From the NCBI RefSeq assembly GCF_004348545.1, contig NZ_SMKL01000033.1:1-64000 (forward strand): a stretch of DNA of 64,000 bases, given 5' to 3'. The notes under the pieces are model-generated. The model ran no database searches. It was not told where the DNA came from and saw nothing but the letters and a program-made list of their open reading frames with translations. This DNA comes from Jiangella ureilytica (GTDB taxonomy: Bacteria > Actinomycetota > Actinomycetes > Jiangellales > Jiangellaceae). The position numbers and the translations under genes are program-made. The first letter of the stretch is position 1. Each line of letters opens with the position of its first letter. Positions 50,944 to 60,438 of the stretch are shown in pieces.

Positions 50944-51411
50944 TCACGACGGGCGGGCGATGCGGTTGCGCTCGTCCAGGTCGGCGAGGTGGTCGAGGAA
51001 GGTCCGCTCGCGGTCCGTGCCGGGTCCGAAGAACTCCTCGTCGGCGGCCTCGACGGCGGCGTTGGCCCGGCGGGCGAGGTCGGCTCCGCCCGCGCTCACC
51101 CGCACCAGGACGGCCCGGCGATCGTCCGGGTGCGGCAGACGTTCGACGTGTCCCTTCCGCTCGAGCGCGCGGAGGACCTGCGACACCATCATGGGGTCGG
51201 TGCGGACCTGCTGGGCCAGCTCGACCTGCGTCGTGCCGTCCGTGTCGCCGGCCCGAGTCAGGGCGGCGAGCAGCACGAACTGCACATGCGTGAGCTCGAA
51301 CGGTGCCAGGGCGGCGCGAATGGCGGCCTGCCAGCGGTTGGTGATGCGCCAGAGCATGAATCCGGGGCTGGCCCGTTCGGACCCGTACCGGCTGGGAAGA
51401 GAGCCGGTCAC
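50944..51411 (-). CDS. MarR-family transcriptional regulator
   Basis: A 155-residue winged-helix protein ([16 protein letters not shown], then [20 protein letters not shown], with wing [15 protein letters not shown]). It is a typical dimeric MarR repressor, likely responding to a phenolic or lipophilic ligand. The GTG at 51411 overlaps the SRPBCC gene by 4 bp, so the two form one operon. The palindrome at 51833-51844 in front of that operon is the probable self-operator. Confidence 0.92.
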   Translation of the reverse strand: MTGSLPSRYGSERASPGFMLWRITNRWQAAIRAALAPFELTHVQFVLLAALTRAGDTDGTTQVELAQQVRTDPMMVSQVLRALERKGHVERLPHPDDRRAVLVRVSAGGADLARRANAAVEAADEEFFGPGTDRERTFLDHLADLDERNRIARPS

Positions 51412-51824
51412 GATTCCACGAGCGCGATGAGGCGGTCGAGGTCGCTCGGGACGGAGTGGCGGAAGCCGCGGAAGGCCGTGCGCGCCCACAGCCACGACAT
51501 CGGCCCGTCCAGCCACACGCGCACCGTCAGCTCCGACCCCGCCGGCGAGGGAGCCACGGCGTGCCGGAAGGTGAGCGTGGCCCCCGGGACGCGGCTCACG
51601 TCGGTGTAGACGCGGTCGCGCTCGTGCTCGGCCACGAGGAACCTCGTCCTCGGGCCGCCCTTCGGCTTGAGCACGCCGCGTGCCCCGGCCGCCACCGGCC
51701 CCTCGACCCGCACCCATTGCGTGTCGGGGGACCACTCGGACCAGCTGGAGTGGTCGACCCACCTGTCGAAGAAGAGCGAGGGCGCGGCGGTGGACGCGCG
51801 GGACGCGCAAGCGAGCTCGATCAC
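51408..51824 (-). CDS. SRPBCC (START-like) ligand-binding protein
   Basis: A 138-residue helix-grip protein (FFDRWVDHSSWSEWSPDT, RGVLKPKGGPRTRF, FRHAVAP and a C-terminal helix FRHSVPSDLDRLIALVE). These bind hydrophobic ligands or act as polyketide cyclases; no catalytic residues can be named. Co-transcription with a MarR regulator suggests a ligand-carrier or detoxification role. The GTG at 51824 is 9 bp from the palindrome upstream. It is inserted between apt and rel. Confidence 0.84.
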   Translation of the reverse strand: MIELACASRASTAAPSLFFDRWVDHSSWSEWSPDTQWVRVEGPVAAGARGVLKPKGGPRTRFLVAEHERDRVYTDVSRVPGATLTFRHAVAPSPAGSELTVRVWLDGPMSWLWARTAFRGFRHSVPSDLDRLIALVES

Positions 51825-51832
51825 GCATTTAG

Positions 51833-51844
51833 TATGCGCGCATA
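51833..51844. promoter_or_regulatory. Candidate MarR operator
   Basis: TATGCGCGCATA is a perfect 12-bp palindrome in an AT-richer patch. It lies 9 bp before the start of the SRPBCC-MarR operon and 24 bp from the end of apt. The size and symmetry fit a MarR dimer site. Confidence 0.55.
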
Positions 51845-51867
51845 TTATTTCTCGCGCAACACCATGG

Positions 51868-52413
51868 CTAGATGACGAGCAGCGACCGGACGTTGACGTC
51901 GGCCAACTTGTCGCGGCCGTTGAGGAAGCCGAGCTCCATGAGGATGCCGACGCCCACCACGTCGGCGCCGGCGCCGCGCACGAGGTCGACGGTGGCCCGC
52001 ACCGTCCCGCCCGTGGCGAGCACGTCGTCGACGACGAGGACGCGCTCGCCCGGCTTGAAGGCGTCGGTGTGGACCTCGATGGTCGCCTCGCCGTACTCGA
52101 GGGCGTAGCTGGCGGCCGTGGTGGTCCAGGGCAGCTTGCCCTGTTTGCGCACGGGGACGAAGCCGGCTCCGAGGCGGTGCGCCACCGGCGCACCGAGGAT
52201 GAACCCGCGCGCCTCGATGCCCACGACGACGTCGACGCCGTCGCCGCCGACCCCGCTGAGCAGTTCGACCAGGGTGTCGAACGCGGCGGGGTCGCGCAGC
52301 AACGGCGTGATGTCCTTGAACACGACGCCCGGCTCCGGCCAGTCCGGCACGTCGCGGATGCGGGACAGCAGGAGGTCGCGGTCGGAGTCGGCGATGGCCG
52401 GAATGTGCGTCAC
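51868..52413 (-). CDS. apt: Adenine phosphoribosyltransferase
   Basis: A 181-residue purine-salvage enzyme that joins adenine and PRPP to AMP. The PRPP motif is VLVVDDVLATGGT and the N-terminal family block DWPEPGVVFKDITPLL is present. Length is normal. It follows yajC by 27 bp. In Streptomyces and mycobacteria secD and secF lie between yajC and apt; they are not here. Confidence 0.95.
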   Translation of the reverse strand: MTHIPAIADSDRDLLLSRIRDVPDWPEPGVVFKDITPLLRDPAAFDTLVELLSGVGGDGVDVVVGIEARGFILGAPVAHRLGAGFVPVRKQGKLPWTTTAASYALEYGEATIEVHTDAFKPGERVLVVDDVLATGGTVRATVDLVRGAGADVVGVGILMELGFLNGRDKLADVNVRSLLVI

Positions 52414-52440
52414 GACGTCAGAGGCTATCGCGGGCCCGGA

Positions 52441-52797
52441 TCAGCGGATGTCGTCGCCGTTCGTGCGGTCCTCGCCCTGCGCCACGGGCTCGTGCGTCGG
52501 CGCGTCGTCGGCGGCGCCGGGCGACGTGGGCTCACCGGACGGGAGGACGTTGACGATGGCCCGGCGGACGTAGCGGCTGTGCACGCCGGGCGCGACCTCG
52601 AGGACGATCTCGTCCTTGTCGGTGTCGATCTCGACGACGGTGGCGAGCATGCCGGCGCTCGTCATGACCTTCGACCCGGGCTGGACCGACTGCTGGAGCT
52701 CCATCATCTGCCTCCGCTGCTTCTGCTGCGGCCGGATGAGCAAGAAGTAGAAGACAGCGATCAGCAGGATCGGGAGCAGCAACGACGCAGCATCCAT
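52441..52797 (-). CDS. yajC: Preprotein translocase subunit YajC
   Basis: A 118-residue protein with one N-terminal transmembrane helix (LLLPILLIAVFYFLLIRPQQ) and the family sequence PGSKVMTSAGMLATVVEI. It is the accessory partner of SecDF in E. coli. It follows ruvB by 111 bp. The expected partner genes secD and secF are not downstream. Confidence 0.95.
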   Translation of the reverse strand: MDAASLLLPILLIAVFYFLLIRPQQKQRRQMMELQQSVQPGSKVMTSAGMLATVVEIDTDKDEIVLEVAPGVHSRYVRRAIVNVLPSGEPTSPGAADDAPTHEPVAQGEDRTNGDDIR

Positions 52798-52908
52798 GGT
52801 GATCTACGAGATCCTTCCCAGAGCACCCGCGACGGCGGGGCCGTGTGTACCGGACGGCGACCCTGGCGGCCACCGAAAGGACGAGTCTACCCACACCGGC
52901 GGCGGCTC

Positions 52909-53985
52909 TTACGCACCGTCGGCGGCCGAGAACAGATCGGGCTCGTCGAACCCGCGTCCGAACGCCGTCTGCGCGGGGACGGCGAGTCCGAGGTGCCTCC
53001 ACGCGGCCGGGGTCGCGACCCGGCCGCGGGGCGTCCGCGCCAGCAGCCCGGCGCGGACGAGGAACGGCTCGGCCACCTCTTCGACCGTCTCGCGCTCCTC
53101 GCCGACGGCGACGGCGAGCGTGCCGAGCCCCACCGGTCCCCCGCCGAAGCTCTTGCACAGCGCCGTCAGCACCGCGCGGTCGAGGCGGTCGAGCCCGAGC
53201 TCGTCGACGGCGAACACCTTCAGCGCCGCCCGGGCGACATCGCCGCTGATGATGCCGTCGCCGCGGACCTCGGCGAAGTCGCGGACCCGGCGCAGCAGCC
53301 GGTTCGCGATGCGGGGCGTGCCGCGGGACCGGCCGGCGATCTCGCCCGTGCCGTCGCCCTTCAGCTCGACGCCGAGCAGCCCCGCCGACCGGCGCAGCAC
53401 CAGTTCGAGCTCGCCCGGCTCGTACAGCTCGAGGTGCCCGGTGAACCCGAACCGGTCGCGCAGCGGCCCCGGCAGCAGGCCGGTGCGCGTCGTGGCCCCG
53501 ACCATGGTGAAGTGCGGCAGGTCGAGCGGGATCGCCGTCGCGCCCGGGCCCTTGCCGACCACGACGTCGACCCGGAAGTCCTCCATGGCCGTGTAGAGCA
53601 TCTCTTCCGCCGGGCGGGCCATGCGGTGGATCTCGTCGAAGAACAGCACGTCGCCCTCGTTGACCGAGGACAGGATGGCCGCGAGGTCGCCGGCGTGCTG
53701 GATGGCCGGGCCGCTGGTGATGCGCAGCGGCACGCCCATCTCGGCCGCGACGATCATGGCCAGCGTCGTCTTGCCGAGGCCGGGCGGGCCGGAGAGCAGG
53801 ATGTGGTCGGCGCTCCTCCCCCGGGCCCGGGCGGCGTCGAGCACGAGCGACAGCTGCTCGCGCAGCCGCTCCTGCCCGACGAACTCGGCCAGGGTGCGGG
53901 GGCGCAGCGCCGCCTCGACGGTGCGCTCCTCCTGGTCGGCGTCGCCGCCCACCAGCCGGTGCACGTGGTCGTCGGGGAAGCTCAT
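52909..53985 (-). CDS. ruvB: Holliday junction branch-migration ATPase RuvB
   Basis: A 358-residue AAA+ motor. Walker [11 protein letters not shown] (about 66-75), Walker [11 protein letters not shown], the sensor block MVGATTRTG and the arginine-finger region [10 protein letters not shown] are present. It forms hexamers with RuvA to move Holliday junctions. The ATG at 53985 overlaps ruvA by 4 bp. Part of the ruvCAB operon behind a LexA box. Confidence 0.97.
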   Translation of the reverse strand: MSFPDDHVHRLVGGDADQEERTVEAALRPRTLAEFVGQERLREQLSLVLDAARARGRSADHILLSGPPGLGKTTLAMIVAAEMGVPLRITSGPAIQHAGDLAAILSSVNEGDVLFFDEIHRMARPAEEMLYTAMEDFRVDVVVGKGPGATAIPLDLPHFTMVGATTRTGLLPGPLRDRFGFTGHLELYEPGELELVLRRSAGLLGVELKGDGTGEIAGRSRGTPRIANRLLRRVRDFAEVRGDGIISGDVARAALKVFAVDELGLDRLDRAVLTALCKSFGGGPVGLGTLAVAVGEERETVEEVAEPFLVRAGLLARTPRGRVATPAAWRHLGLAVPAQTAFGRGFDEPDLFSAADGA

Positions 53986-54602
53986 GTCCTGGCCAGGTTA
54001 CGCAACGCCTTGCGCAGCAGCACGGAGACGTCGTGGTCGCCGGCGTCGCCGTTGACGTCGGCCGCCACGCTCTCGACCGCGCGGTCGGCCTCGCGGGCGG
54101 ACCAGCCCAGGCCCAGCAGCGCCTCGTGCACCTGCACCTGCCAGCCGGCCGCCCCCGGCGCCGGAGCCGACGGCACCGCCGCGAGCGACGGGCCGCCGCC
54201 GGGCAGGCCGAGCTTGTCCTTGAGCTCGATGACGATGCGCTGAGCGCCCTTCTTGCCGACGCCCGGCACCTTGGTGAGCGCGACGAGGTCCTCGGTGGCG
54301 ACGGCGCGGCGCAGGTCGTCGGGCGAGTGGACCGACAGCATGGCCTGCGCCAGCCGCGGGCCGACGCCGCTGGCCGTCTGCAGCAGCTCGAACACCGTCT
54401 TCTCGTCCTCGTCGGCGAAGCCGTAGAGCGTCAGGGAGTCCTCGCGGACGACCAGGCTGGCGGCCAGCTGGGCCACCTCGCCGAGCCGCAGCGAGGACGT
54501 CGTCGACGGCGTGCAGTGCAGCGCCAGCCCGACGCCGCCGACGTCGACCACCGCCTCGGTGGGGCGGACCGCAGTCACCTGGCCACGGACGTAAGCGATC
54601 AC
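53982..54602 (-). CDS. ruvA: Holliday junction DNA helicase subunit RuvA
   Basis: A 206-residue junction-binding protein. It has an N-terminal OB fold ([20 protein letters not shown]), two helix-hairpin-helix motifs ([15 protein letters not shown] and [19 protein letters not shown]) and a C-terminal RuvB-binding helix domain. The GTG at 54602 overlaps the ruvC stop by 4 bp and is followed at once by the family start. Confidence 0.97.
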   Translation of the reverse strand: MIAYVRGQVTAVRPTEAVVDVGGVGLALHCTPSTTSSLRLGEVAQLAASLVVREDSLTLYGFADEDEKTVFELLQTASGVGPRLAQAMLSVHSPDDLRRAVATEDLVALTKVPGVGKKGAQRIVIELKDKLGLPGGGPSLAAVPSAPAPGAAGWQVQVHEALLGLGWSAREADRAVESVAADVNGDAGDHDVSVLLRKALRNLART

Positions 54603-55123
54603 CGTCGACCCCTCCCTGCCGCGGCGACCGCGGCCTGCAGCCGGTTCTGTGCCGCGCCCCGCCAGATCTGGCAGATCGCGAGTGCGAGCGCGTCGCTGGC
54701 GTCGGCGGGCTTGGGCGCGGCGTCGAGCCGGAGCAGCCGGGTCACCATGAACGCGACCTGCGCCTTGTCGGCCTGGCCGCTGCCACTGACGGCCGCCTTG
54801 ACCTCGCTGGGCGTGTGGGTGACGACGGGGATGCCCCGGCGCGCTGCCGCGAGCGTCGCGACACCGCTGGCCTGCGCGGTGCCCATGACCGTGCGGACGT
54901 TGTGCTGGCTGAACACGCGCTCGACGGCGACGGTGTCGGGCCGGTACGTGGCCAGCCACTGGTCGATGGCCGTCTCGATGGCCAGCAGCCGGTGCCCCAG
55001 CTCGGCGTCGGCGGGCGTGCGGACGACGTCGACGGCGACGAGGCGGAGCGCCCGCCCGGGCGACCCCTCGACGATGCCGAGCCCGCAGCGCGTCAGGCCC
55101 GGGTCGACCCCCAACACCCGCAT
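54599..55123 (-). CDS. ruvC: Crossover junction endodeoxyribonuclease RuvC
   Basis: A 174-residue RNase H-fold resolvase that cuts Holliday junctions. Catalytic acidic residues appear in [12 protein letters not shown] (Asp), [12 protein letters not shown] (Glu) and [19 protein letters not shown] (Asp pair). The ATG at 55123 has a GGAGGG ribosome site. It is the first gene of ruvC-ruvA-ruvB, with a LexA box 26 bp upstream. Confidence 0.96.
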   Translation of the reverse strand: MRVLGVDPGLTRCGLGIVEGSPGRALRLVAVDVVRTPADAELGHRLLAIETAIDQWLATYRPDTVAVERVFSQHNVRTVMGTAQASGVATLAAARRGIPVVTHTPSEVKAAVSGSGQADKAQVAFMVTRLLRLDAAPKPADASDALALAICQIWRGAAQNRLQAAVAAAGRGRR

Positions 55124-55148
55124 GCAGCACCCTCCGACACGACTCGGG

Positions 55149-55164
55149 CCGAACACCAGTTCGG
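55149..55164. promoter_or_regulatory. LexA (SOS) box of ruvCAB
   Basis: CCGAAC-ACCA-GTTCGG has perfect 6-bp arms and matches the actinobacterial LexA consensus. It lies 26 bp upstream of the ruvC start, in the 94-bp gap after yebC. Damage-induced ruvCAB is known in related bacteria. Confidence 0.82.
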
Positions 55165-55217
55165 TGCCGACCCTACCGGCGGGGCGCCGCCGAGGCGGGC
55201 AGACTCGCCGCCCAGCG

Positions 55218-55982
55218 TCAGCCGACCGCCGCCATGACGTCGTCGGACACGTCGAAGTTGGCCCACACGTTCTGGACGTCGTCGCTGTCCTCGAGGGCGT
55301 CGATGAGCCGGAAGATCTTCCGGGCGCCGTCCTCGTCGAGCGGGACGCTGACCGACGGGATGAACGACGACTCCGCGGAGTCGTAGTCGATGCCGGCCTG
55401 CTGGATGGCGGTGCGGACGGCGACGAGGTCGCTCGCCTCGCTGCGGATCTCGAACGCCTCGCCGAGGTCCTCGACCTCTTCGGCGCCGGCGTCGAGCACC
55501 ACCTCGAGCAGGTCGTCCTCGGTGACCTTGCGGCCGCCGTCCTGGGCCGCGGGCACGACGACGACGCCCTTGCGGTCGAACATGTACGACACCGAGCCGG
55601 GGTCGGCCATGGAGCCGCCGTTGCGGGTCATGGCGACCCGGACCTCGGACGCCGCGCGGTTGCGGTTGTCGGTGAGGCACTCGATGAGGACGGCGACGCC
55701 GTTGGGGCCGTAGCCCTCGTACATGATGGTCTGGTACTCGGCCCCGCCGCCCTCGGCGCCGGAGCCGCGCTTGACGGCGCGGTCGATGTTGTCGTTGGGG
55801 ACCGACGACTTCTTCGCCTTCTGGATGGCGTCGTACAGCGTCGGGTTGCCCGCCGGGTCGCCGCCGCCGGTGCGGGCCGCCACCTCGACGTTCTTGATCA
55901 GCTTGGCGAAGAGCTTGCCCCGCTTCGCGTCGACCAGGGCCTTCTTGTGCTTGGTGGTCGCCCACTTGGAGTGGCCGGACAT
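55218..55982 (-). CDS. YebC/PmpR-family protein
   Basis: A 254-residue conserved protein ([20 protein letters not shown] ..., then [14 protein letters not shown] and [20 protein letters not shown]). Family members bind DNA as regulators, and more recent work links them to translation of poly-proline stretches. The window's own DUF349 gene is Pro-rich, though any link is speculative. It lies 7 bp downstream of pdxT, the standard order. Confidence 0.95.
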   Translation of the reverse strand: MSGHSKWATTKHKKALVDAKRGKLFAKLIKNVEVAARTGGGDPAGNPTLYDAIQKAKKSSVPNDNIDRAVKRGSGAEGGGAEYQTIMYEGYGPNGVAVLIECLTDNRNRAASEVRVAMTRNGGSMADPGSVSYMFDRKGVVVVPAAQDGGRKVTEDDLLEVVLDAGAEEVEDLGEAFEIRSEASDLVAVRTAIQQAGIDYDSAESSFIPSVSVPLDEDGARKIFRLIDALEDSDDVQNVWANFDVSDDVMAAVG

Positions 55983-55988
55983 AGAGGG

Positions 55989-56621
55989 TCAAGCCTCCTT
56001 CACGATGTCGAGGAAGAGCGCGTGCACACGCGCGTCCGCTGTCAGTTCCGGGTGGAAGGACGTGGCCAGGAGGCGTCCCTGCCGGACCGCGACGATCCTA
56101 GCCGAGGCACGCTTCTCCGCCGAGGCGTCGACATCACTGCCCGTGGCACGGGCCAGGACCTCGACGCCGTCGCCGACCTTCTCGACCCAGGGCGCCCGGA
56201 TGAAGACGGCGTGCAGCGGCCGCTCGGGCTCGCGCAGGGCCGGGAAGTCGACGTCGGCCTCGAAGGAGTCGACCTGGCGGCCGAACGCGTTGCGGCGCAC
56301 CGTGATGTCCATGCCGCCCACGGTCTCTTGCCCCGTCACGCCGCCCTCGATGCGGTCGGCCAGCATGATCATGCCGGCGCACGACCCGTAGGCCGGCATG
56401 CCCGCGGCGACCCGCCGGCGCAGCGGCTCGAGCAGCCCGAACGTGCGCGCCAGCCGCCACATGGTGGTGGACTCGCCGCCGGGCAGCACGAGGGCGTCGA
56501 CGGCGTCGAGCTCCGCCGGCGTGCGCACGGGCGTGCTCTGCGCGCCGACGGCGGCCAGCATGCGCTGGTGCTCGCGGACGTCGCCCTGCAGGGCGAGCAC
56601 CCCGACGGTGGGCTGGGACAC
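55989..56621 (-). CDS. pdxT: Pyridoxal 5'-phosphate synthase glutaminase subunit
   Basis: A 210-residue class I glutaminase that feeds ammonia to PdxS. The oxyanion and catalytic motifs are LVLPGGEST, the nucleophile Cys in [10 protein letters not shown] and the dyad in TSFHPELT. The GTG at 56621 begins [14 protein letters not shown], typical of the family. In many genomes it directly follows pdxS; here a Nudix gene lies between. Confidence 0.95.
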   Translation of the reverse strand: MSQPTVGVLALQGDVREHQRMLAAVGAQSTPVRTPAELDAVDALVLPGGESTTMWRLARTFGLLEPLRRRVAAGMPAYGSCAGMIMLADRIEGGVTGQETVGGMDITVRRNAFGRQVDSFEADVDFPALREPERPLHAVFIRAPWVEKVGDGVEVLARATGSDVDASAEKRASARIVAVRQGRLLATSFHPELTADARVHALFLDIVKEA

Positions 56622-56677
56622 GGTGAACCTCTTCGTCTCTGTCTCGGTCTCGACCTTCGATTTTACCGTTCCGGCGG

Positions 56678-57223
56678 TCAGTCGACCGCATGGGCGACGC
56701 CGTCCCAGCCGGACTCGATGAGGCCGCGGACGATGGCCGGCAACGCCGGCGGGTACACCGGCTCCTCGGCGGCGACGGCGTCGAGCTCGGCGGCGGTGCA
56801 CCAGCGCAGCTCCGTCACCGAGGCCCGCTCGATGGCCGTCCAGCCGGACCGGTCGATCTCGGCCGAGCTCTCGGCCGAGCCGTTCAGCCGGGCGAAGAAC
56901 AACACCTCGTCCTGGCGGTACGGGCGGCCGTCGAAGCTGAACAACGCGCTGCGCGAGGCGACCGGCCCGGTGAGGTCGGCGGGGTCGAGCCGGATGCCGC
57001 TCTCCTCGAACAGCTCGCGCACGGCGCCGGCCCGCTCGCCCTCGCCGGGGTCGAGGCCCCCGCCGGGCGTGATCCACCAGACGTGGTCCGGCTCGGCGGG
57101 GTCGACCCCGCGCATCATCAGCACGCGCCCGGCGGCGTCGACCGCGATGACCCGGGCGGCGCGACGGAACCAGACGCCGTCGTCGTCGCGCCACTCCCCC
57201 AGATCGGAGGCGTCCGCCGTCAC
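56678..57223 (-). CDS. Nudix hydrolase
   Basis: A 181-residue protein with a complete Nudix box GX5EX7REUXEEXGU, visible as [20 protein letters not shown] followed by ESGI. The catalytic Glu pair is intact. The substrate is not predictable; such enzymes hydrolyse NDP-linked compounds. It is inserted between pdxT and pdxS, with gaps of 56 and 10 bp. The GTG at 57223 starts the frame. Confidence 0.93.
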   Translation of the reverse strand: MTADASDLGEWRDDDGVWFRRAARVIAVDAAGRVLMMRGVDPAEPDHVWWITPGGGLDPGEGERAGAVRELFEESGIRLDPADLTGPVASRSALFSFDGRPYRQDEVLFFARLNGSAESSAEIDRSGWTAIERASVTELRWCTAAELDAVAAEEPVYPPALPAIVRGLIESGWDGVAHAVD

Positions 57224-57233
57224 GGCCGCCGGC

Positions 57234-58133
57234 TCACCAGCCGCGCTCGGCCAGGCGGTGCGGCTCGGGCAGGTCGGCCACGTTGATGCCCACCATGGCC
57301 TCGCCGAGGCCGCGGGACACCTTGGCCAGCGTGTCGGGGTCGTTGTAGAACGTGGTGGCCTTGACGATGGCCTCGGCGCGGCGGGCGGGGTCGCCGGACT
57401 TGAAGATGCCAGAGCCGACGAAGACGCCCTCGGCGCCCAGCTGCATCATCATGGCAGCGTCGGCCGGGGTGGCGATGCCGCCGGCGGTGAACAGGACCAC
57501 GGGGAGCTTGCCGGCCTGCGCGACCTCTTTGACGAGGTCGTACGGCGCCTGCAGCTCCTTGGCCGCCACGTACAGCTCGTCCTCGGGCAGCGAGGCGAGC
57601 CGGGTGATCTGGTCGCGCAGCTTGCGCATGTGCGTGGTGGCGTTGGAGACGTCGCCGGTGCCGGCCTCGCCCTTGGAGCGGATCATGGCCGCGCCCTCGG
57701 CGATGCGGCGCAGCGCCTCGCCCAGGTTCGTCGCGCCGCAGACGAACGGCACCGTGAACTGCCACTTGTCGATGTGGTGCTCGAAGTCGGCCGGGGTGAG
57801 CACCTCGGACTCGTCGACGTAGTCGACGCCGAGGCTCTGCAGCACCTGCGCCTCGACGAAGTGGCCGATGCGAGCCTTGGCCATGACCGGGATCGACACG
57901 GCGTCGATGATGCCGTCGATGAGGTCGGGGTCGCTCATGCGCGCCACGCCGCCCTGGGCGCGGATGTCGGCCGGCACCCGCTCGAGCGCCATGACGGCGA
58001 CGGCGCCGGCGTCCTCGGCGATGCGAGCCTGCTCGGGGGTGACCACGTCCATGATCACGCCACCCTTGAGCATCTCGGCCATACCACGCTTGACCCGGGC
58101 GGTACCGACGGTGGACTGCGTCTCTTCGGACAC
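57234..58133 (-). CDS. pdxS: Pyridoxal 5'-phosphate synthase subunit PdxS
   Basis: A 299-residue TIM-barrel enzyme that builds PLP from ribose 5-phosphate, glyceraldehyde 3-phosphate and ammonia. The block [20 protein letters not shown], the catalytic lysine regions ([10 protein letters not shown] and [13 protein letters not shown]) and the C-terminal [18 protein letters not shown] are all present. I chose the GTG at 58133 because it gives the same length as the mycobacterial enzyme. An ATG at 58178 in frame would add 15 residues. The repeat element at 58226-58730 lies just upstream and may affect its expression. Confidence 0.95.
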   Translation of the reverse strand: MSEETQSTVGTARVKRGMAEMLKGGVIMDVVTPEQARIAEDAGAVAVMALERVPADIRAQGGVARMSDPDLIDGIIDAVSIPVMAKARIGHFVEAQVLQSLGVDYVDESEVLTPADFEHHIDKWQFTVPFVCGATNLGEALRRIAEGAAMIRSKGEAGTGDVSNATTHMRKLRDQITRLASLPEDELYVAAKELQAPYDLVKEVAQAGKLPVVLFTAGGIATPADAAMMMQLGAEGVFVGSGIFKSGDPARRAEAIVKATTFYNDPDTLAKVSRGLGEAMVGINVADLPEPHRLAERGW

Positions 58134-58225
58134 TGCTGCTCGAACCTCATGAGTCGATGGACGGATGGTCAGGTCCATGGTACGTCCTCGCCCGTGACAC
58201 CTTCGCGCCAGTTTCCTGGTGGGCT

Positions 58226-58730
58226 CCCCGTCCCCCTTGCTGCCCATTCTCTTGGCCGCGTGCACACGCCTCAAGCGGACCGGTGGGCGCTGCGCGCCCT
58301 GGGGGTCCGCTTGACCCGGGCGCCCGCGGCCTAAGAACGGGCAGCTATCAGGGGGACGGGGAGACCCTGGGCACGCCTCACCGCTTCGCGTGCCCGGTTG
58401 GCCCGGTTCGCCGGGCTGTGCACCGCGATGATCATCGGCGATCCGCTACATCACCAGGCGTTCTGCCACATCACCAGGCATGCATGCCTCGTGAAGCGGC
58501 AGAGAACCTCGTGACGGCCCCGCCAACGCCGCCAAATCCCACCACGCGGACACCAGCAGGGCCCGCCAGGACCCGCACCCGTCGCCAGACTCCCCCCGTC
58601 CCCCTGATAGCTGCCCGTTCTTAGACCCCGGACGGGCGGGTCAAGCGGACCCCCACGGCGCGAAGCGCCACCAGGGTCCGCTTGAGGCGACCGTCCGGGG
58701 CTAAGAGAATGGGCAGCAGGGGGACGGGGG
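58226..58730. repeat. Nested inverted-repeat element upstream of pdxS
   Basis: Two units of about 136 bp (58226-58361 and 58594-58730) are inverted copies of each other, and each is itself near-palindromic. The motif CCCCGTCCCCC...GCTGCCC...TTCT occurs four times, in alternating orientation (58226, 58361 reversed, 58594, 58730 reversed). 58331-58361 and 58594-58624 are a perfect 31-bp inverted repeat. TCAAGCGGACC and its complement also occur in each unit. The 232-bp centre has a direct repeat of ACATCACCAGGC. No coding frame is convincing. It could be a MITE-like element, a structured RNA or a strong terminator. Confidence 0.85.
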
Positions 58731-58759
58731 AACCCAGCCCGACCCCGCAACGAAGAACC

Positions 58760-59302
58760 TCACTCCGACGCCAACCCGTGCGGCACGGTGTCGTCCAGTT
58801 CGACCGTCTCGGGCATCGGGGCGTAGCCGGCCAGCCTCAACCAGCGAACGAGCGCCTTGCGCCGCAGCCGGATCGCGCCGCGGACCAGCTCGTTGTGGAA
58901 CCGGCGGGCGTGCGCCGCCCGGCGGCAGGCCATGGCGAGGTCCTCGAGGGCCGCCTCGGCGGCGGGGTCCGAGCGCAGCGGCTCGAGGTCCTCGGGGTCG
59001 TCCAGCACGGCGGTGAGGACGGCGGTGAGGTCGCTCTCGGCCTGGTACCGCTCGGTCCCCTCGGCGGCGGTCCGGGCCCGCGAGGCCGCGTCGGCCAGCG
59101 CGACGGACGACGCGGGGTCGAGCAGGCCGGCCGTCGCCAGGTCCAGGACCGACGCGGACCGCCGCAGCAGCTCCGCGTCGAGCACGGCCCGCGACGCCTC
59201 GAGCCGGGCGTGCCGGCGGTCCAGCCGGCCGGCCGTCCACGACAGGTACACGCCCAGCGCCGCGAGCACGGCGATCGTGACGAACAGCCACTCCCAGTTC
59301 AC
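58760..59302 (-). CDS. Hypothetical membrane-anchored helical protein beside pimA
   Basis: A 180-residue protein. One N-terminal transmembrane helix (WLFVTIAVLAALGVYLSW) is followed by a long helical region with heptad-like Leu/Ala (LDRRHARLEASRAVLDAELL ...). It is not assigned to a named family. A protein of this size occurs beside the phosphatidylinositol mannosyltransferase gene in several actinomycetes. The GTG at 59302 overlaps pimA by 4 bp, so a role at the membrane during mannolipid synthesis is plausible but unproven. Confidence 0.8.
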   Translation of the reverse strand: MNWEWLFVTIAVLAALGVYLSWTAGRLDRRHARLEASRAVLDAELLRRSASVLDLATAGLLDPASSVALADAASRARTAAEGTERYQAESDLTAVLTAVLDDPEDLEPLRSDPAAEAALEDLAMACRRAAHARRFHNELVRGAIRLRRKALVRWLRLAGYAPMPETVELDDTVPHGLASE

Positions 59303-60438
59303 GGCAGCCCCGGCAGCTTGAAGGTGTGACCGCCGGAGCCGACGGCGATCGCCATCTCGTACACGGCCAAAATCTCGTCGGTCACCCGCGCCCAGTCGTA
59401 CCGTCGCACCCCCAGGGAGGCGGCGTTGCGGTAGCGCGCCCGCCTGGCCGGGTCGCCCAGCAGCGCGATCGCCTCGTCCGCCAGCGCGACCGAGTCGCCC
59501 ACCGGCACCAGCGCACCCAGGCGCCCGTCGTCGAGCACCGCGCGGAAGGCCTCGAGGTCGCTGGCCAGCACGGGCGCGCCTGCCGCCATGGCCTCGGCCA
59601 GGACGATGCCGAAGGACTCGCCGCCGATGTGCGGGGCGACGTAGATGTCGCTGCTGGCCAGCATGGCCGCCTTGTCGTCGTCGCTGACGCCGCCCAGGAA
59701 CTCGACGGCGTCGCGGTGGCGGGGGTCGATGCCGCGGCGGATGTCGTCGATCTCGCCGCGCCCGGCGACGAGCAGCCGCGCCTTCGGGAACGCGTCGTGG
59801 ATGACGGGCCAGGCCTTGAGCAGCACCTGTAGCCCCTTGCGCGGCTCGTCGAGCCGGCCGAGGAACGACAGCGTCCCCTCGGGCGACCGCCACTCCTCGC
59901 GAGCGGCGACGGCGAACCGGTCGACGAACAGGCCGTTCGGGATCTGGACCGCATCGACGCCCAGGTGCTCGACGACGGTGCGCCGTGCCTCGTCGGACAC
60001 GGCGATGTGGGCGGCGAACTTCTCGAACGCGGACTTGAGGATGCCCTGTGCGGCGCTCATGGCCCGCGACCGGCGCATCGCCGAGTGCGACGTCGCCACG
60101 ATCGGGATCTCGGCCCACCACGTGGTGATGAGGCCCAGCGACAGCGAGGCCGGCTCGTGCACGTGGACGACGTCGAACTCACCGTCGACGAGCCAGCGGC
60201 GCACGCGGGCTGCGATGCGCGGCCCGAACGCGACCCGCGCCACCGACCCGTTGTAGGGAATGGACACCGGCCGCCCGACGGTGGTGACGTACGGCGGCAG
60301 CGCGGGGTCGTCCTCGCCCGGCACCAGGACCGAGACGGTGTGCCCGCGGCGGGTCAGCTCCTCGGTGAAGTCGCGGATGTGCACCTGGACGCCACCGGGG
60401 ACGTCCCAGGCGTACGGGCAGGCGATGCCGACCCTCAT
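59299..60438 (-). CDS. pimA: Phosphatidylinositol alpha-mannosyltransferase (GT4 family)
   Basis: A 379-residue GT-B glycosyltransferase that transfers mannose from GDP-mannose to phosphatidylinositol. The N-terminus (RVGIACPYAWDVPGGVQVHI) matches PimA. The acceptor/donor motifs FDVVHVHEPASLSLG, LGRLDEPRKGLQVLL and the E-x7-E motif in GGESFGIVLAEAMAAG are visible. It is peripheral at the inner face of the membrane. The 4-bp overlaps on both sides show tight coupling with the acyltransferase and pgsA genes, as in mycobacteria. Confidence 0.93.
   Translation of the reverse strand: MRVGIACPYAWDVPGGVQVHIRDFTEELTRRGHTVSVLVPGEDDPALPPYVTTVGRPVSIPYNGSVARVAFGPRIAARVRRWLVDGEFDVVHVHEPASLSLGLITTWWAEIPIVATSHSAMRRSRAMSAAQGILKSAFEKFAAHIAVSDEARRTVVEHLGVDAVQIPNGLFVDRFAVAAREEWRSPEGTLSFLGRLDEPRKGLQVLLKAWPVIHDAFPKARLLVAGRGEIDDIRRGIDPRHRDAVEFLGGVSDDDKAAMLASSDIYVAPHIGGESFGIVLAEAMAAGAPVLASDLEAFRAVLDDGRLGALVPVGDSVALADEAIALLGDPARRARYRNAASLGVRRYDWARVTDEILAVYEMAIAVGSGGHTFKLPGLP

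Noticed and set aside
54033-58334. A 1433-codon frame on the plus strand across ruvA to pdxS
   Set aside because: It spans several well-supported genes on the other strand and has no domain pattern.
58226-58730. An insertion sequence with transposase
   Set aside because: No transposase frame lies between the repeats; the core is only 232 bp.
58157-58750. Short frames inside the repeat element
   Set aside because: They repeat the same peptide pieces (such as [11 protein letters not shown]) only because the DNA is an inverted repeat; there is no ribosome site or family match.
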